Made by a program: the position numbers and the translations under genes. From contig NZ_LT607755.1 in the NCBI RefSeq assembly GCF_900090275.1, positions 3,162,001 through 3,226,000 on the forward strand: a DNA stretch of 64,000 nucleotides. The letters run 5' to 3'. Source of the DNA: Micromonospora zamorensis (lineage in GTDB: Bacteria > Actinomycetota > Actinomycetes > Mycobacteriales > Micromonosporaceae). A model generated the notes under the pieces. It did no database searches and was not told the DNA's origin. It saw only the letters and a list, made by a program, of their open reading frames with translations. This document shows, piece by piece, positions 32,653 to 42,319 of this stretch (its first letter is position 1; every line of letters begins with the position of its first letter).

Positions 32653-33951
32653 GTGTCGAGACGACACCTCGGGATATTCACCGCCGCCGTACTGGCCGCC
32701 GCCTCACTGACCGCCTGCGGTGGCTCCGGCGACGACTCCGCCGCATCACCCAAGACCCTCACCTACTGGGCCAGCAACCAGGGCGCCAGCCTGGAGGCCG
32801 ACAAGACGATCCTCCAGCCCGAGCTGGACAAGTTCGAGAAGCAGACCGGGATCAAGGTCACCGTCGAGGTGGTCCCGTGGTCGGACCTGCTCAACCGCCT
32901 GCTCGCGGCCGCCGCCTCCGGCAAGGGCCCGGACGTGGTCAACATCGGCAACACCTGGTCGGCCTCGTTGCAGGCCACCGGCGCGTTGGTCGAGTTCGAC
33001 GACGCCGCGCTGCAGGCCGTCGGCGGCAAGGACCGGATCGTGCCGGCCGCGCTCGCCGCCGCGGGCGCCCCCGGCAAGCCGCCGGCCGCCGTGCCGCTCT
33101 ACAGCATGGCGTACAGCCTGTACTACAACAAGAAGTCGTTCGCCGACGCCGGCATCACCGCACCGCCGACCACGTGGGAGCAGCTCGCCGAGTACGGCAA
33201 GAAGCTGAGCACCGGCGGCAAGTGGGGCCTGGCGATCGAGGGGGCCAACCCGTCGGAGAACGCCCACCACGCGTTCACCTTCAGCCAGCAGTACGGCGGT
33301 GAGTGGTTCGACTCGGCCGGCAAGCCGACCTTCGACACCCCGCAGAACGTCTCGGCGATCAAGCGCTACATCGACTTCATGGCCGCCGACAAGATCACCA
33401 ACCCGAGCAACGCCGAGTACGCGCAGAACCAGTCGGTCTCCGACTTCGCCAACGGCAAGGCCGCCATGCTGCTGTGGCAGTCCGCGGGCTCGAACCTGAA
33501 GACGCAGAACATGCCGGCCGACGCGTACGGGGTGGCCCCCGTGCCGTTCCTGGCCAGCCCGCCGCCCGGCGGCAAGAAGGTCAACAGCATGGTCGCCGGG
33601 ATCAACATGGCGGTCTTCAAGCACACCAAGAACAAGGACGGCGCGCTGAGCTTCGTCAAGTTCATGACCAGCGACGAGGAGCAGACGCTCCTCAACAAGA
33701 CGTACGGCTCGCTGCCGGCGGTGAAGACCGCGGGCTCCGACCCGGCGTTCAGCGCCACGGAGCAGAAGACCATCCAGGAGACCCTGGTCACCACCGCGGC
33801 CCCGCTCCCGCAGGTGCCGGAGGAGAGCACCTTCGAGACCCTGGTCGGCACCGCGATGAAGGAGCTGTTCGCGGACGCGGCCAGCGGCAAGCCGGTCACC
33901 GAGGCGTCGGTGAAGGCGAAGCTGACCGACGCGCAGCAGAAGATGCGCTGA
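32653..33951 (+). CDS. Sugar ABC transporter substrate-binding lipoprotein
   Basis: 432 aa, GTG start with GGAAGGG upstream. The signal peptide ends in lipobox LTAC with Cys22, so the protein is lipid-anchored outside the membrane. The cluster B (MalE-like) fold is visible: LTYWASNQ, ITVEVVPWSDLLNRLLAAAASGKGPDVVNIGNTW, YSMAYSLYYNKKSF and the late MNMAVFKHTKNKDGALSFVKFM-type segment. First gene of an operon with two permeases and a GH1 enzyme. Probably captures a beta-linked oligosaccharide. Confidence 0.88.
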   Translation: MSRRHLGIFTAAVLAAASLTACGGSGDDSAASPKTLTYWASNQGASLEADKTILQPELDKFEKQTGIKVTVEVVPWSDLLNRLLAAAASGKGPDVVNIGNTWSASLQATGALVEFDDAALQAVGGKDRIVPAALAAAGAPGKPPAAVPLYSMAYSLYYNKKSFADAGITAPPTTWEQLAEYGKKLSTGGKWGLAIEGANPSENAHHAFTFSQQYGGEWFDSAGKPTFDTPQNVSAIKRYIDFMAADKITNPSNAEYAQNQSVSDFANGKAAMLLWQSAGSNLKTQNMPADAYGVAPVPFLASPPPGGKKVNSMVAGINMAVFKHTKNKDGALSFVKFMTSDEEQTLLNKTYGSLPAVKTAGSDPAFSATEQKTIQETLVTTAAPLPQVPEESTFETLVGTAMKELFADAASGKPVTEASVKAKLTDAQQKMR

Positions 33952-34021
33952 CCCAGGCGTCACCGGTGGCCGTGGTCGGGCGCTGAGCCCGGCCACGGCC
34001 ACCGCCTCCGAGAGGACCCCG

Positions 34022-35014
34022 ATGGCAACCAGCACCACCGCGCCGGACGCCGACCGGCGCGAACCCCGGGCCGGGTCACCGGCCCGGAGGCCGGCCCGCC
34101 GGCCCCGCGGCCCCCGCCGCTCACTCCTGCCGTACCTGCTGCTCGCACCGGCCATCGTGCTGGAACTCGCCATCCACGTCATCCCGATGGTGGTCGGCGT
34201 CTGGATGAGCATGCTGGAGCTGACCCAGTTCCACATTCGCGACTGGTCCACCGCACCCTTCATCGGGTTCGAGAACTACCGGGCGACGCTCGACCTGAAC
34301 AGCGCCGCCGGCAAGGAACTGCTGCACTCGTTCTGGGTCACCCTGGCCTACAGCGTGCTCTCGGTCGGGTTCGCCTGGCTGCTCGGCATCTCGGCGGCCG
34401 TCGTGCTGCAACGGCCCTTTCGGGGGCGGGCGATCCTGCGTGCGCTGTTCCTCACCCCGTACGCCCTGCCGGTCTACGCCGCGGTGATCACCTGGAGCTT
34501 CCTGCTGCAGCGCGACACCGGCCTGGTCAACCACGTCCTCGTCGACCAGCTCGGGCTGCTGGGCGAGCGGCCGTTCTGGTTGATCGGCGACAACAGCTTC
34601 TGGTCGCTGCTGGTGGTGTCGGTGTGGCGCAACTGGCCGTTCGCGTTCCTCTGCCTGATGGCGGGTCTGCAGAACGTGCCGGGCGAGATGTACGAGGCCG
34701 CCGCCATCGACGGCGCCGGGTTCTGGCGCCGGCTGCGCTCGGTCACCCTGCCGATGCTGCGGCCGGTGAACCTCGTACTGCTGCTGGTGTTGTTTCTGTG
34801 GACGTTCAACGACTTCAACACCCCGTTCGTGCTCTTCGGCGGCTCCGCGCCGGAGCAGGCCGACCTCATCTCCATCCACATCTACCGCAGCTCCTTCAAG
34901 ACCTGGGACTTCGGCTCCGGCTCGGCGATGTCCGTGGCGCTGCTGCTGTTCCTGCTGGTCGTCTCGGCCGTGTACCTGCTGATCACCAACCGTCGGAGGG
35001 ACGACCATGCGTGA
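34022..35014 (+). CDS. Sugar ABC transporter permease, MalF-like
   Basis: 330 aa with an Arg/Pro-rich cytoplasmic N-terminus and six membrane helices starting at LPYLLLAPAIVLELAIHVIPMVVGV. The EAA loop is YEAAAIDGAGFWRRLRSVTLPML, which docks on the shared MsiK-type ATPase; no ATPase gene is present in the operon, as is usual in actinomycetes. It overlaps the second permease by eight bases. Confidence 0.9.
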   Translation: MATSTTAPDADRREPRAGSPARRPARRPRGPRRSLLPYLLLAPAIVLELAIHVIPMVVGVWMSMLELTQFHIRDWSTAPFIGFENYRATLDLNSAAGKELLHSFWVTLAYSVLSVGFAWLLGISAAVVLQRPFRGRAILRALFLTPYALPVYAAVITWSFLLQRDTGLVNHVLVDQLGLLGERPFWLIGDNSFWSLLVVSVWRNWPFAFLCLMAGLQNVPGEMYEAAAIDGAGFWRRLRSVTLPMLRPVNLVLLLVLFLWTFNDFNTPFVLFGGSAPEQADLISIHIYRSSFKTWDFGSGSAMSVALLLFLLVVSAVYLLITNRRRDDHA

Positions 35015-35846
35015 GACCGCCGGTGAGCGCTGGGGCCGGCGCATCGTGCTGACCCTGCTCACCCTCTTCGTCGTCATCCCGCTCTACGTGATGGTCACCT
35101 CCGCGGCGAAGCCGTTGCAGGACGTGCAGAACGGCTTCACCTGGTGGCCCAGCCGGCCGACGCTGCAACCGTTCGTGGACATGTGGAGCACCGTCCCGCT
35201 GGCCCGTTACCTGGTGAACAGCCTGGTGGTGTCGACCATCGCGGCGGTCTGCTCGGTGGTGGTGGCCATCTTCGCCGCGTTCGCGGTGAGCCGATACCGG
35301 TTCCGCGGCCGGGGAGTCTTCTCGGTGACGGTGCTGTCCACCCAGATGTTCCCCGGCATCCTGTTCCTGCTGCCGCTGTTCCTCATCTACGTCAACCTGG
35401 GCAACGCCACCGGCATCGAGCTGTACGCCAGCCGTACCGGCCTGGTGATCACGTACCTGACCTTCTCGTTGCCGTTCTCGATCTGGATGCTGGTCGGCTA
35501 CTTCGACTCGATCCCTCGCGGGCTGGACGAGGCGGCGCAGGTCGACGGCGCAGGTCCGCTGCGCACCCTGTTCCAGGTGATCCTGCCGGCCGCAGTGCCC
35601 GGCGTCGTCGCGGTCACCGTGTACGCGTTCATGACCGCCTGGGGTGAGGTGCTCTTCGCGTCGGTGATGACCGACGAGGGCAGCCGCACCCTGGCCGTCG
35701 GCCTCCAGGGCTACTCCACCCAGTTCAACGTCTACTGGAACCAGATCATGGCCGCCTCGCTGGTGGTCAGCATCCCGGTCGTCGTCGGCTTCCTGGCCCT
35801 TCAGCGCTACTTCGTCGCCGGCCTCACCGCCGGCGCGGTCAAGTGA
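35007..35846 (+). CDS. Sugar ABC transporter permease, MalG-like
   Basis: 279 aa beginning [35 protein letters not shown]. It has six membrane helices and the EAA loop [24 protein letters not shown]. It overlaps the first permease and pairs with it. GGAGGGACG precedes the ATG. Confidence 0.9.
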   Translation: MRETAGERWGRRIVLTLLTLFVVIPLYVMVTSAAKPLQDVQNGFTWWPSRPTLQPFVDMWSTVPLARYLVNSLVVSTIAAVCSVVVAIFAAFAVSRYRFRGRGVFSVTVLSTQMFPGILFLLPLFLIYVNLGNATGIELYASRTGLVITYLTFSLPFSIWMLVGYFDSIPRGLDEAAQVDGAGPLRTLFQVILPAAVPGVVAVTVYAFMTAWGEVLFASVMTDEGSRTLAVGLQGYSTQFNVYWNQIMAASLVVSIPVVVGFLALQRYFVAGLTAGAVK

Positions 35847-35875
35847 GTCATCCAAACCCAGAGGAGATCCGTCCC

Positions 35876-37252
35876 GTGCCCGACCTGTCCAAGCTGCCAC
35901 CCGACTTCCTCTGGGGCGTCGCCACGGCGGCGTACCAGATCGAGGGGGCCGTCGACGTCGACGGCCGGGCACCGTCCATCTGGGACACCTTCTCGGCGAC
36001 CCCCGGCAACGTCGACAACGGCGACACCGGCGCGGTGGCCTGCGACCACTACCACCGGTGGCCCGAGGACTTCGCGTTGCTGCGCCGGCTCGGCGTGGAC
36101 GCGTACCGTTTCTCGGTGGCCTGGCCCCGGGTGATGCCCGACGGTGTCGGGCGGGTCAACCCCGCCGGGCTGGACTTCTACGACCGGCTCGTCGACACGC
36201 TGCTCGCCGACGGGATCCGGCCGTTCGTCACCCTCTACCACTGGGATCTGCCGCAGGCGTTGCAGGACCGGGGCGGTTGGCCGGAGCGGTCCACCGCCGA
36301 GGCGTTCGCCGACTACGCGGCGGTGGTGGCCGCCCGCCTCGGTGACCGGGTCGGCGACTGGAACACGGTCAACGAGCCGCTCTGCGTGTGCTGGATCGGG
36401 CACCTGGAGGGGCGGATGGCCCCCGGCGAGCGGGACCTCACCCGCGCGGTGCACGCCTCGCACCACGTGCTGCTCGGGCACGGGCTGGCCACTCAGGCGA
36501 TCCGCGCCAACGCCGCCCGGGCGGCCTCGGTGGGCCTGGTGCTCAACCTCAGCCCGATCGAGGCGGCCACCGACCGACCCGAGGATGTCGCGGCTGCCCG
36601 CCGGGCGGACGGGCACGTCAACCGGTGGTGGCTGGACCCGATCCACGGGCGGGGCTACCCCGCCGACATGATCGCCACCTACGGCGTCGAGCCACCGGTA
36701 CGCGGCGACGACCTCGCGGTGATCGCCACGCCCACCGACTTCCTCGGGGTGAACTACTACTTCCGTCAACTGGTGGTCGACGACCCGACCGGCGCGGCAC
36801 CGTACGCCCGGCAGGTGCCGGTGCCCGGCTCGGTGGAGACCGCGATGGGCTGGGAGATGTACCCGGCGGGGCTGGAGCGGCTGCTGGTCGACGTGCACGA
36901 GGAGTACCAGCCGGGTCGGATCATCGTCACCGAGAGCGGTTCGGCCTGGCCGGACGAGGTCACCGCGGACGGCAGGGTGGAGGACAAGGAGCGCACCGAC
37001 CACCTGGAGCAGCACTTGGCGGCGTGCGCGTCGGCGGTGGCCCGGGGTGTGCCGCTGGACGGCTACTTCGTCTGGTCGCTGTTGGACAACTTCGAGTGGG
37101 CGTACGGCTATGACAAGCGCTTCGGGTTGGTGCACGTCGACTACCCGACCCAGACCCGGACGATGAAGGCGAGCGGCCTGCGTTACGCCGAGCTGATCCG
37201 CGCCCACCAGCGTCTCGCCCGCACGACCGGGACGGCCGCACCGGTGGCCTGA
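35876..37252 (+). CDS. GH1 beta-glucosidase
   Basis: 458 aa from GTG 35876, chosen because AGGAGA lies eight bases upstream; an overlapping GTG at 35843 would add 11 residues. The fold starts [19 protein letters not shown]. The acid/base Glu is in TVNEPLC and the nucleophile Glu in [31 protein letters not shown] and FGLVHVDY are the other family landmarks. No signal peptide, so it acts on imported oligosaccharides in the cytoplasm. Last gene of the sugar operon, followed by a terminator. Confidence 0.92.
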   Translation: MPDLSKLPPDFLWGVATAAYQIEGAVDVDGRAPSIWDTFSATPGNVDNGDTGAVACDHYHRWPEDFALLRRLGVDAYRFSVAWPRVMPDGVGRVNPAGLDFYDRLVDTLLADGIRPFVTLYHWDLPQALQDRGGWPERSTAEAFADYAAVVAARLGDRVGDWNTVNEPLCVCWIGHLEGRMAPGERDLTRAVHASHHVLLGHGLATQAIRANAARAASVGLVLNLSPIEAATDRPEDVAAARRADGHVNRWWLDPIHGRGYPADMIATYGVEPPVRGDDLAVIATPTDFLGVNYYFRQLVVDDPTGAAPYARQVPVPGSVETAMGWEMYPAGLERLLVDVHEEYQPGRIIVTESGSAWPDEVTADGRVEDKERTDHLEQHLAACASAVARGVPLDGYFVWSLLDNFEWAYGYDKRFGLVHVDYPTQTRTMKASGLRYAELIRAHQRLARTTGTAAPVA

Positions 37253-37269
37253 TCGGGGGCGGTGCGGTC

Positions 37270-37296
37270 GGCCGCCCGGGGGTAACCCGGGCGGCC
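37270..37296 (+). terminator. Terminator after the beta-glucosidase operon
   Basis: Perfect 11-base arms GGCCGCCCGGG and CCCGGGCGGCC with loop GGTAA, followed by a moderately T-containing stretch (GTTCCCGTTCT). It begins 18 bases after the stop. Confidence 0.75.
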
Positions 37297-37346
37297 GTTC
37301 CCGTTCTAATCGGACGAAACCGCCACCTGCCGCCACACCCGGTGGC

Positions 37347-37352
37347 TAGCCT
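37347..37352 (+). promoter_or_regulatory. -10 TAGCCT of a leaderless mRNA
   Basis: TAGCCT ends six bases before ATG 37359. No ribosome-binding site is seen. Confidence 0.6.
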
Positions 37353-37358
37353 GCGGCA

Positions 37359-38027
37359 ATGTCCGCAGCACCCGACGAGGCCGAGCAACCCGACGCCGGA
37401 GCGCAGGTGTCCGGCATCGACCGGATGACGGCGTTCAGCGACGGCGTCTTCGCCATCGTCATCACCCTGCTGGTCATCGAGTTGCGGGTGCCCGAATACC
37501 ACGAGGGCGAACTGCTGACCGGCCTGCTCGGCGAGGGCGCCTCCTACCTGGCCTTCGTGGTGTCCTTCGTCTACGTCGGGGTGCTCTGGCTCAACCACCA
37601 CGCGCTGCTGCGGCTGATCCGCGGCACCACGCTCACACTGAGCTGGATCAACCTCGGCGTGCTCTTCGGCGCGGTGATCATTCCGTTCCCCACCGCGGTG
37701 CTGGCGTCGGCGTTCACCCACGGCGACACCGACGACCAACGCGCGGCCGTCGCCCTGTACGCGCTGTCCGCCGCGCTGATGTCGGCCCCCTGGCTGGTGT
37801 TCTTCGGCTATCTGCACCGGCACCCGGCGCTGCTGAGGCGTGGGGTCAGTCCCGAGTACGCGCGCACGCAGCGGCTGCGACCGGTCACCGGCCTGGTGCT
37901 CTACGGGCTCAGTGGTCTGCTCGGCTGGTTCGTCAACCCGCTGCTGGGCCTGATCGGCGTCATCGTCATGATCACCTATCACGCGGTGACCAGCGAGGGG
38001 TTGCCCCGCTGGCTCACCCGTCGCTGA
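37359..38027 (+). CDS. TMEM175-family (DUF1211) potassium channel-like protein
   Basis: 222 aa. The family signature RMTAFSDGVFAI occupies residues 22-33 in the first membrane helix; Phe-Ser-Asp lines the pore in characterised members. Five further hydrophobic helices follow, including YLAFVVSFVYVGVLWLNHHALL and NPLLGLIGVIVMITY. Bacterial members carry one six-helix repeat and tetramerise as K+-permeable channels. The 3' end overlaps the convergent nucleotidyltransferase gene by 14 bases. Start supported by a TAGCCT -10. Confidence 0.88.
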   Translation: MSAAPDEAEQPDAGAQVSGIDRMTAFSDGVFAIVITLLVIELRVPEYHEGELLTGLLGEGASYLAFVVSFVYVGVLWLNHHALLRLIRGTTLTLSWINLGVLFGAVIIPFPTAVLASAFTHGDTDDQRAAVALYALSAALMSAPWLVFFGYLHRHPALLRRGVSPEYARTQRLRPVTGLVLYGLSGLLGWFVNPLLGLIGVIVMITYHAVTSEGLPRWLTRR

Positions 38028-38601
38028 GGGCGCGCAGCCGCAGCAGGTCGGCCGGGGTGTCCACGTCGAGCGGTGCGCCGACGTCGTCGCAGGGCACCTC
38101 GACCACCAGGTCCGGCCGGTCGCGCAGCAGGTCGCGGGCACCCCGGTCGCCGACTGCGTACCGGTCCAGCAGCGGCCAGGTCTCCCGAGTCAGGAGCACC
38201 GGGTGCCCCGGCCGACCGGCGTAGGTGGCGACCGCGACGAGCGCACCGCCGGCGTACGCGGCCCGCACCCGGCGGACCGCGACCGGGCTGAGCAGCGGCT
38301 GGTCGACGAGGACCACGACCGCGGCCGGCGCGTCGGCCGGCAGGGAGGCCAGGCCCCTGCGCAGCGACGATCCCAGCCCTTCGGGCCAGCCGTCGTGTCG
38401 GACCGGCACCGCGCCGGGCAGATCGGGCACGTCGTCGGCGCCGGCGCCGAGCACCACGTGCACGGGTGTGCAACCGCCGTCGCGGAGCAGCGTGATCCCG
38501 CGCCGCACCAGCGGCACCCCGTCCAGCTCGACCAGCGCCTTCGGACGGCCGTACCGCCGCCCCGCGCCGGCGGCCAGCAGCAGCCCAGCGGTCACCGGCA
38601 T
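38014..38601 (-). CDS. MobA/MocA-like nucleotidyltransferase
   Basis: 195 aa from ATG 38601 (a GTG one codon upstream is an alternative). The start has the nucleotide-binding loop AGLLLAAGAGRRYGRPKALVELDG. The metal/substrate segment VVVLVDQPLLSP and a later GRPGHPVLL follow, as in molybdenum-cofactor cytidylyl- and guanylyltransferases. It is divergent from the Pao-like molybdoenzyme genes, so making the cytosine-dinucleotide form of Moco for them is the natural inference. Confidence 0.82.
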   Translation of the reverse strand: MPVTAGLLLAAGAGRRYGRPKALVELDGVPLVRRGITLLRDGGCTPVHVVLGAGADDVPDLPGAVPVRHDGWPEGLGSSLRRGLASLPADAPAAVVVLVDQPLLSPVAVRRVRAAYAGGALVAVATYAGRPGHPVLLTRETWPLLDRYAVGDRGARDLLRDRPDLVVEVPCDDVGAPLDVDTPADLLRLRALSDG

Positions 38602-38654
38602 CACCCCCGTACGAACGGCTTTGCGTTATTCGCCCTCAGATGTACCGACAAAGC

Positions 38655-38660
38655 TAGTCT
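38655..38660 (+). promoter_or_regulatory. -10 TAGTCT of a leaderless mRNA
   Basis: TAGTCT ends six bases before GTG 38667; it would drive the three-gene molybdoenzyme operon. Confidence 0.6.
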
Positions 38661-38666
38661 GGGCCG

Positions 38667-39218
38667 GTGCAGGGCGGACCCGAGAACGCGACGACGACCG
38701 ACGAGCGGCACTCGTCCCGGGTGACGTTCGAGGTCAACGGCTCGTCCCGCGAGATGATGCTGGACAACCGCACCACGCTGCTGGACGCGCTGCGCGAGCA
38801 CCTCGACCTGACCGGGGCGAAGAAGGGCTGCGACCACGGCCAGTGCGGCTCCTGCACGGTGCTGCTGGACGGCCGCCGGGTGAAGAGCTGTCTGGTCTTC
38901 GCGGTCACACTGGACGGCCGCTCGGTGATCAGCGTCGAAGGGCTGGCCGGGCCCGACGAGCTGTCGCCGTTGCAGGCCGCGTTCATCGCCCACGACGCGT
39001 TCCAGTGCGGCTACTGCACACCCGGGCAGCTCTGCTCCGCCCGCGGCATGCTCGACGAGGTCGCTCGAGGCTGGCCCAGCGCCGTCACCGACGACCTGAG
39101 CGCACCGGCCGAGCTGACCGACGCGGAGATCCGGGAACGGATGGCCGGCAACCTGTGCCGGTGTGCCGCGTACCCGCACATCGTCGCGGCCGTGCGCGAG
39201 ACGGCGGCGTCCTCGTGA
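38667..39218 (+). CDS. Molybdoenzyme iron-sulfur subunit (PaoA/XdhC-like)
   Basis: 183 aa with two [2Fe-2S] clusters. The plant-type ferredoxin ligands are in GCDHGQCGSCTVLLDG plus a later Cys in VKSC. The second, helical cluster has CGYCTPGQ and CRCAAYPHI. E. coli PaoA carries a Tat signal; here the N-terminus (MQGGPENATTTDERH) has no twin Arg or hydrophobic stretch, so the complex should be cytoplasmic. It passes electrons from the Mo site to FAD. The stop overlaps the next GTG. Confidence 0.9.
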   Translation: MQGGPENATTTDERHSSRVTFEVNGSSREMMLDNRTTLLDALREHLDLTGAKKGCDHGQCGSCTVLLDGRRVKSCLVFAVTLDGRSVISVEGLAGPDELSPLQAAFIAHDAFQCGYCTPGQLCSARGMLDEVARGWPSAVTDDLSAPAELTDAEIRERMAGNLCRCAAYPHIVAAVRETAASS

Positions 39219-40198
39219 GGGCGTTCCGCTACCACCGGCCCGCCGACGTGGCGGAGGCGGTCGCCGTGCTGACGGCCGAGCCGCAGGCCGCGTACCTGGG
39301 CGGCGGGACGAACCTGGTGGACCTGATGAAACTCGGGGTGCAACGCCCCGACGTGCTGGTCGACGTGACCCGGCTCCCGCTGGACACGGTCGAGGAGTTG
39401 CCCGACGGCGGGCTGCGGATCGGCGCGACCGTCCGCAACAGCGACCTCGCGGCCCACCCGGTGGTCCGCCAGAACTACCCGGTGCTGGCCCGCGCCCTGC
39501 TCGCCGCCGCCTCCGGACAGCTGCGCAACATGGCCACCACCGGCGGCAACCTGTTGCAGCGCACCCGCTGCGTCTACTTCCAGGACACCGGCAAGGCGTG
39601 CAACAAGCGTGCACCGGGCAGCGGTTGCGCCGCCCTGCACGGTCAGAACCGCGACCTGGCGGTGCTGGACTGGTCCGAGCAGTGCGTGGCCACCCACCCG
39701 TCCGACCTGGCCGTGGCGCTGGCCGCACTCGACACGGTGGTCGAGGTGCACGAGGCCGACGGGCCGCGCGACGTCCCGCTCACCGCCCTGTACCGCTCCC
39801 CCGGGACCCACCCGGAACGGGAGACCACCCTGGCCCGGGGCACGCTGATCACCGCCGTCCGGTTGCCACCGCTGCCGGCCGCGCGCCGCTCGACGTACCT
39901 CAAGGTGCGCGACCGGGCCTCGTTCGCCTTCGCCGCCGGCTCGGTGGCCGCGGTGCTGGACCTCGACGGCGACGTGGTCCGCGACGTCCGGCTGGCGTAC
40001 GGGGCGGTGGCCCACCGACCGTGGCGGGCGTACCGGGCCGAGGAGGAGCTGCGGGGCCGACCGTTCAGCCCCGAGCTGGCCGCCCGGGCCGCCGACGCGG
40101 AGCTGGCCGAGGCCCGCCCGTTGCGGCACAACGGTTTCAAGGTGCCGCTGACCCGGGCCATCACGGTGCGGGCGCTCAGCGAGCTGGCGACGTCGTGA
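39215..40198 (+). CDS. Molybdoenzyme FAD subunit (PaoB-like)
   Basis: 327 aa. FAD loops are YLGGGTNLVDLMKLG near residue 28 and ATTGGNLLQRTRCVYF near residue 109. The insertion carrying RTRCVYF...KACNKRAPGSGC and then EQC supplies four Cys for the extra [4Fe-4S] cluster seen in PaoB/YagS and 4-hydroxybenzoyl-CoA reductase types, not in ordinary xanthine dehydrogenase. That places the enzyme with the PaoABC aldehyde oxidoreductases. GTGA overlaps at both ends show tight coupling. Confidence 0.9.
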   Translation: MRAFRYHRPADVAEAVAVLTAEPQAAYLGGGTNLVDLMKLGVQRPDVLVDVTRLPLDTVEELPDGGLRIGATVRNSDLAAHPVVRQNYPVLARALLAAASGQLRNMATTGGNLLQRTRCVYFQDTGKACNKRAPGSGCAALHGQNRDLAVLDWSEQCVATHPSDLAVALAALDTVVEVHEADGPRDVPLTALYRSPGTHPERETTLARGTLITAVRLPPLPAARRSTYLKVRDRASFAFAAGSVAAVLDLDGDVVRDVRLAYGAVAHRPWRAYRAEEELRGRPFSPELAARAADAELAEARPLRHNGFKVPLTRAITVRALSELATS

Positions 40199-42291
40199 GC
40201 ACCGACGCGGTCGGCCACGCATACCCCCGGCTGGAGGGCCGCGAGAAGGTCACCGGCACGGCCCGCTACGCCGTGGAGTACCCGGTGGACGGGATCACCT
40301 ACGGCTGGGCGGTGCCGTCGGCGGTGGTACGGGGCCGGATCACCCGGGTCGACACATCGGAGGCGCTCGCCTCCCCGGGGGTGCTGGCCGTCCTGCACCA
40401 CGGCAACGCGCCCCGCCTCGCGGCCGGCCCCGAGCCGGAGCTGTGGCTGTTGCAGGATCCGGCGGTGCACTACCGGGGGCAGTTCGTCGCCGTGGTGGTG
40501 GCCACCACCCTGGAGGCGGCCCGCGAGGGCGCCCGGCTGGTCCGGATCGACTACGACGCCGCCCCGCACAGCACGGTGCTCACCGACGACCACCCCGGCC
40601 TGTACCAGCCGGACCACGTCAACCCCAGCTATCCGACGGACACCGCCGAGGGTGACTTCGACGCCGGGTACGCGGCAGCCCCGGTGCGGGTGGACGCCAC
40701 GTACCGCACCCCGGCGTACCACAACAACCCGATGGAGCCGCACGCCACGACGGCGCAGTGGCGCGACGGACGGCTGCTGGTGCACGACTCCAACCAGGGC
40801 GCGTCGTCGGTGCGGGGCACCCTCGCCGAGCTGTTCGAGGTGTCCCCGGAGTCGGTGCGGGTCGTCACCGAACACGTCGGTGGCGGTTTCGGCAGCAAGG
40901 GGTACGCCAAGGCCGCTGTGGTGCTGACCGCCCTCGCGGCCCGGCACGTGGACCGACCGGTCAAACTGGCGCTGACCCGCCAACAGCTCTTCGGGCCGGT
41001 CGGCTACCGCACCCCCACCATCCAGCGGGTCCGCCTCGCCGCCGACGCCGACGGGCGACTCACCGCCATCTGCCACGACGCGATCAGCCAGACGTCGACC
41101 ATCCGCGAGTTCGCCGAGCAGACGGCCGTGTACACCCGCAGCATGTACGCCGCACCCCACCGCCGCACGACCCACCGGCTGGTCCGCCTCGACGTGCCCA
41201 CGCCGTTCTGGATGCGCGCCCCCGGCGAGTGCCCCGGCGCGTACGCCCTGGAGTCGGCGATGGACGAGCTGGCCATCGCCGTCGGCATCGACCCGGTGGA
41301 GCTGCGCATCCGCAACGACACGGAGGTCGACCCCGACCAGGGGCGGCCGTTCACCAGCCGCAACCTGGTGGCCTGCCTGCGCGAGGGTGCGCAGCGGTTC
41401 GGCTGGACGGACCGGGACCCGACGCCCCGCGCCCGGCGCGACGGTCGCTGGCTGATCGGCACGGGGGTGGCCGGGTCGAGCTACCCGGCCCGGGCCAGGC
41501 CGTCGTCGGCCAGAGCCACCGCCCGCCCCGACGGGAGCTTCCTGGTCCAGATCAACGCCACCGACATCGGCACCGGCGCCCGGACGGCGATCTGGCAGGT
41601 AGCCGCCGACGCGCTCGGGGCGCCACCGGAGCGGGTGGAGATCCAGATCGGCGACACCGCCCTGCCGGCCGCGCCGGTGGCCGGGGGCTCGATGGGCACC
41701 GCCAGTTGGAGCTGGGCGGTGATCCGGGCCGGTCAGGCGCTGCGCGACAAGCTGCGGGACACCCCGGGCGGCGTACCGACGGACGAGGTGTCCGCCGATG
41801 CCGACACCACCGACGAGGTGGGCGGGCAGCCGGCGCTCCCCCGGTACGCGTACGGGGCGCAGTTCGCCGAGGTGAGGGTGGACGCGGACACCGGCGAGGT
41901 ACGGCTGAACCGGATGCTCGGCGTGTTCGCGGCCGGCCGGGTGGTGAACCCGACGACGGCGCGCAGCCAACTCATCGGCGGCATGACGATGGGGCTGTCG
42001 ATGGCCCTGCACGAGGAGGGACTGCTCGACGAGCGGTACGGCGACTGGGTCAACCACGACCTGGCCACGTATCACATCACCGGCTGCGCGGACGTGGAGT
42101 CCATCGAGGCGTACTGGCTCGACGAGCACGACGACGAACTGAACCCGGCCGGCGTGAAGGGCATCGGGGAGATCGGCATCGTCGGGGCGGCGGCGGCGAT
42201 CGCCAACGCGGTGCACCACGCCACCGGCGTACGGGTCCGGGACCTGCCGATCCGGTTGGACAAACTCGTAGGCGCATCAGCCTTGGCTTAA
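40195..42291 (+). CDS. Molybdoenzyme catalytic Mo-cofactor subunit (PaoC-like)
   Basis: 698 aa, starting in YPRLEGREKVTGTARYAVEY. Mo-cofactor binding segments include EHVGGGFGSKGY, MRAPGECPGAYALESAMDELA and the C-terminal GVKGIGEIGIVGAAAAIANAV with the catalytic Glu. Product of the Pao-like reaction would be a carboxylate from an aldehyde, with a broad substrate range. No PaoD/XdhC-type insertion chaperone is visible nearby. The TAA stop lies inside a palindrome that probably controls the next gene. Confidence 0.9.
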   Translation: MSTDAVGHAYPRLEGREKVTGTARYAVEYPVDGITYGWAVPSAVVRGRITRVDTSEALASPGVLAVLHHGNAPRLAAGPEPELWLLQDPAVHYRGQFVAVVVATTLEAAREGARLVRIDYDAAPHSTVLTDDHPGLYQPDHVNPSYPTDTAEGDFDAGYAAAPVRVDATYRTPAYHNNPMEPHATTAQWRDGRLLVHDSNQGASSVRGTLAELFEVSPESVRVVTEHVGGGFGSKGYAKAAVVLTALAARHVDRPVKLALTRQQLFGPVGYRTPTIQRVRLAADADGRLTAICHDAISQTSTIREFAEQTAVYTRSMYAAPHRRTTHRLVRLDVPTPFWMRAPGECPGAYALESAMDELAIAVGIDPVELRIRNDTEVDPDQGRPFTSRNLVACLREGAQRFGWTDRDPTPRARRDGRWLIGTGVAGSSYPARARPSSARATARPDGSFLVQINATDIGTGARTAIWQVAADALGAPPERVEIQIGDTALPAAPVAGGSMGTASWSWAVIRAGQALRDKLRDTPGGVPTDEVSADADTTDEVGGQPALPRYAYGAQFAEVRVDADTGEVRLNRMLGVFAAGRVVNPTTARSQLIGGMTMGLSMALHEEGLLDERYGDWVNHDLATYHITGCADVESIEAYWLDEHDDELNPAGVKGIGEIGIVGAAAAIANAVHHATGVRVRDLPIRLDKLVGASALA

Positions 42292-42298
42292 ATAAGCC
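42285..42298. promoter_or_regulatory. ArsR operator candidate GGCTTA-AA-TAAGCC
   Basis: Perfect six-base arms, overlapping the upstream stop codon and ending nine bases before the TATAAA -10 of the ArsR gene, a position suited to autorepression. Confidence 0.65.
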
Positions 42299-42306
42299 GG
42301 TGGTGA

Positions 42307-42312
42307 TATAAA
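42307..42312 (+). promoter_or_regulatory. -10 TATAAA of a leaderless ArsR mRNA
   Basis: TATAAA ends seven bases before GTG 42320. Confidence 0.55.
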
Positions 42313-42319
42313 GGTCGTC

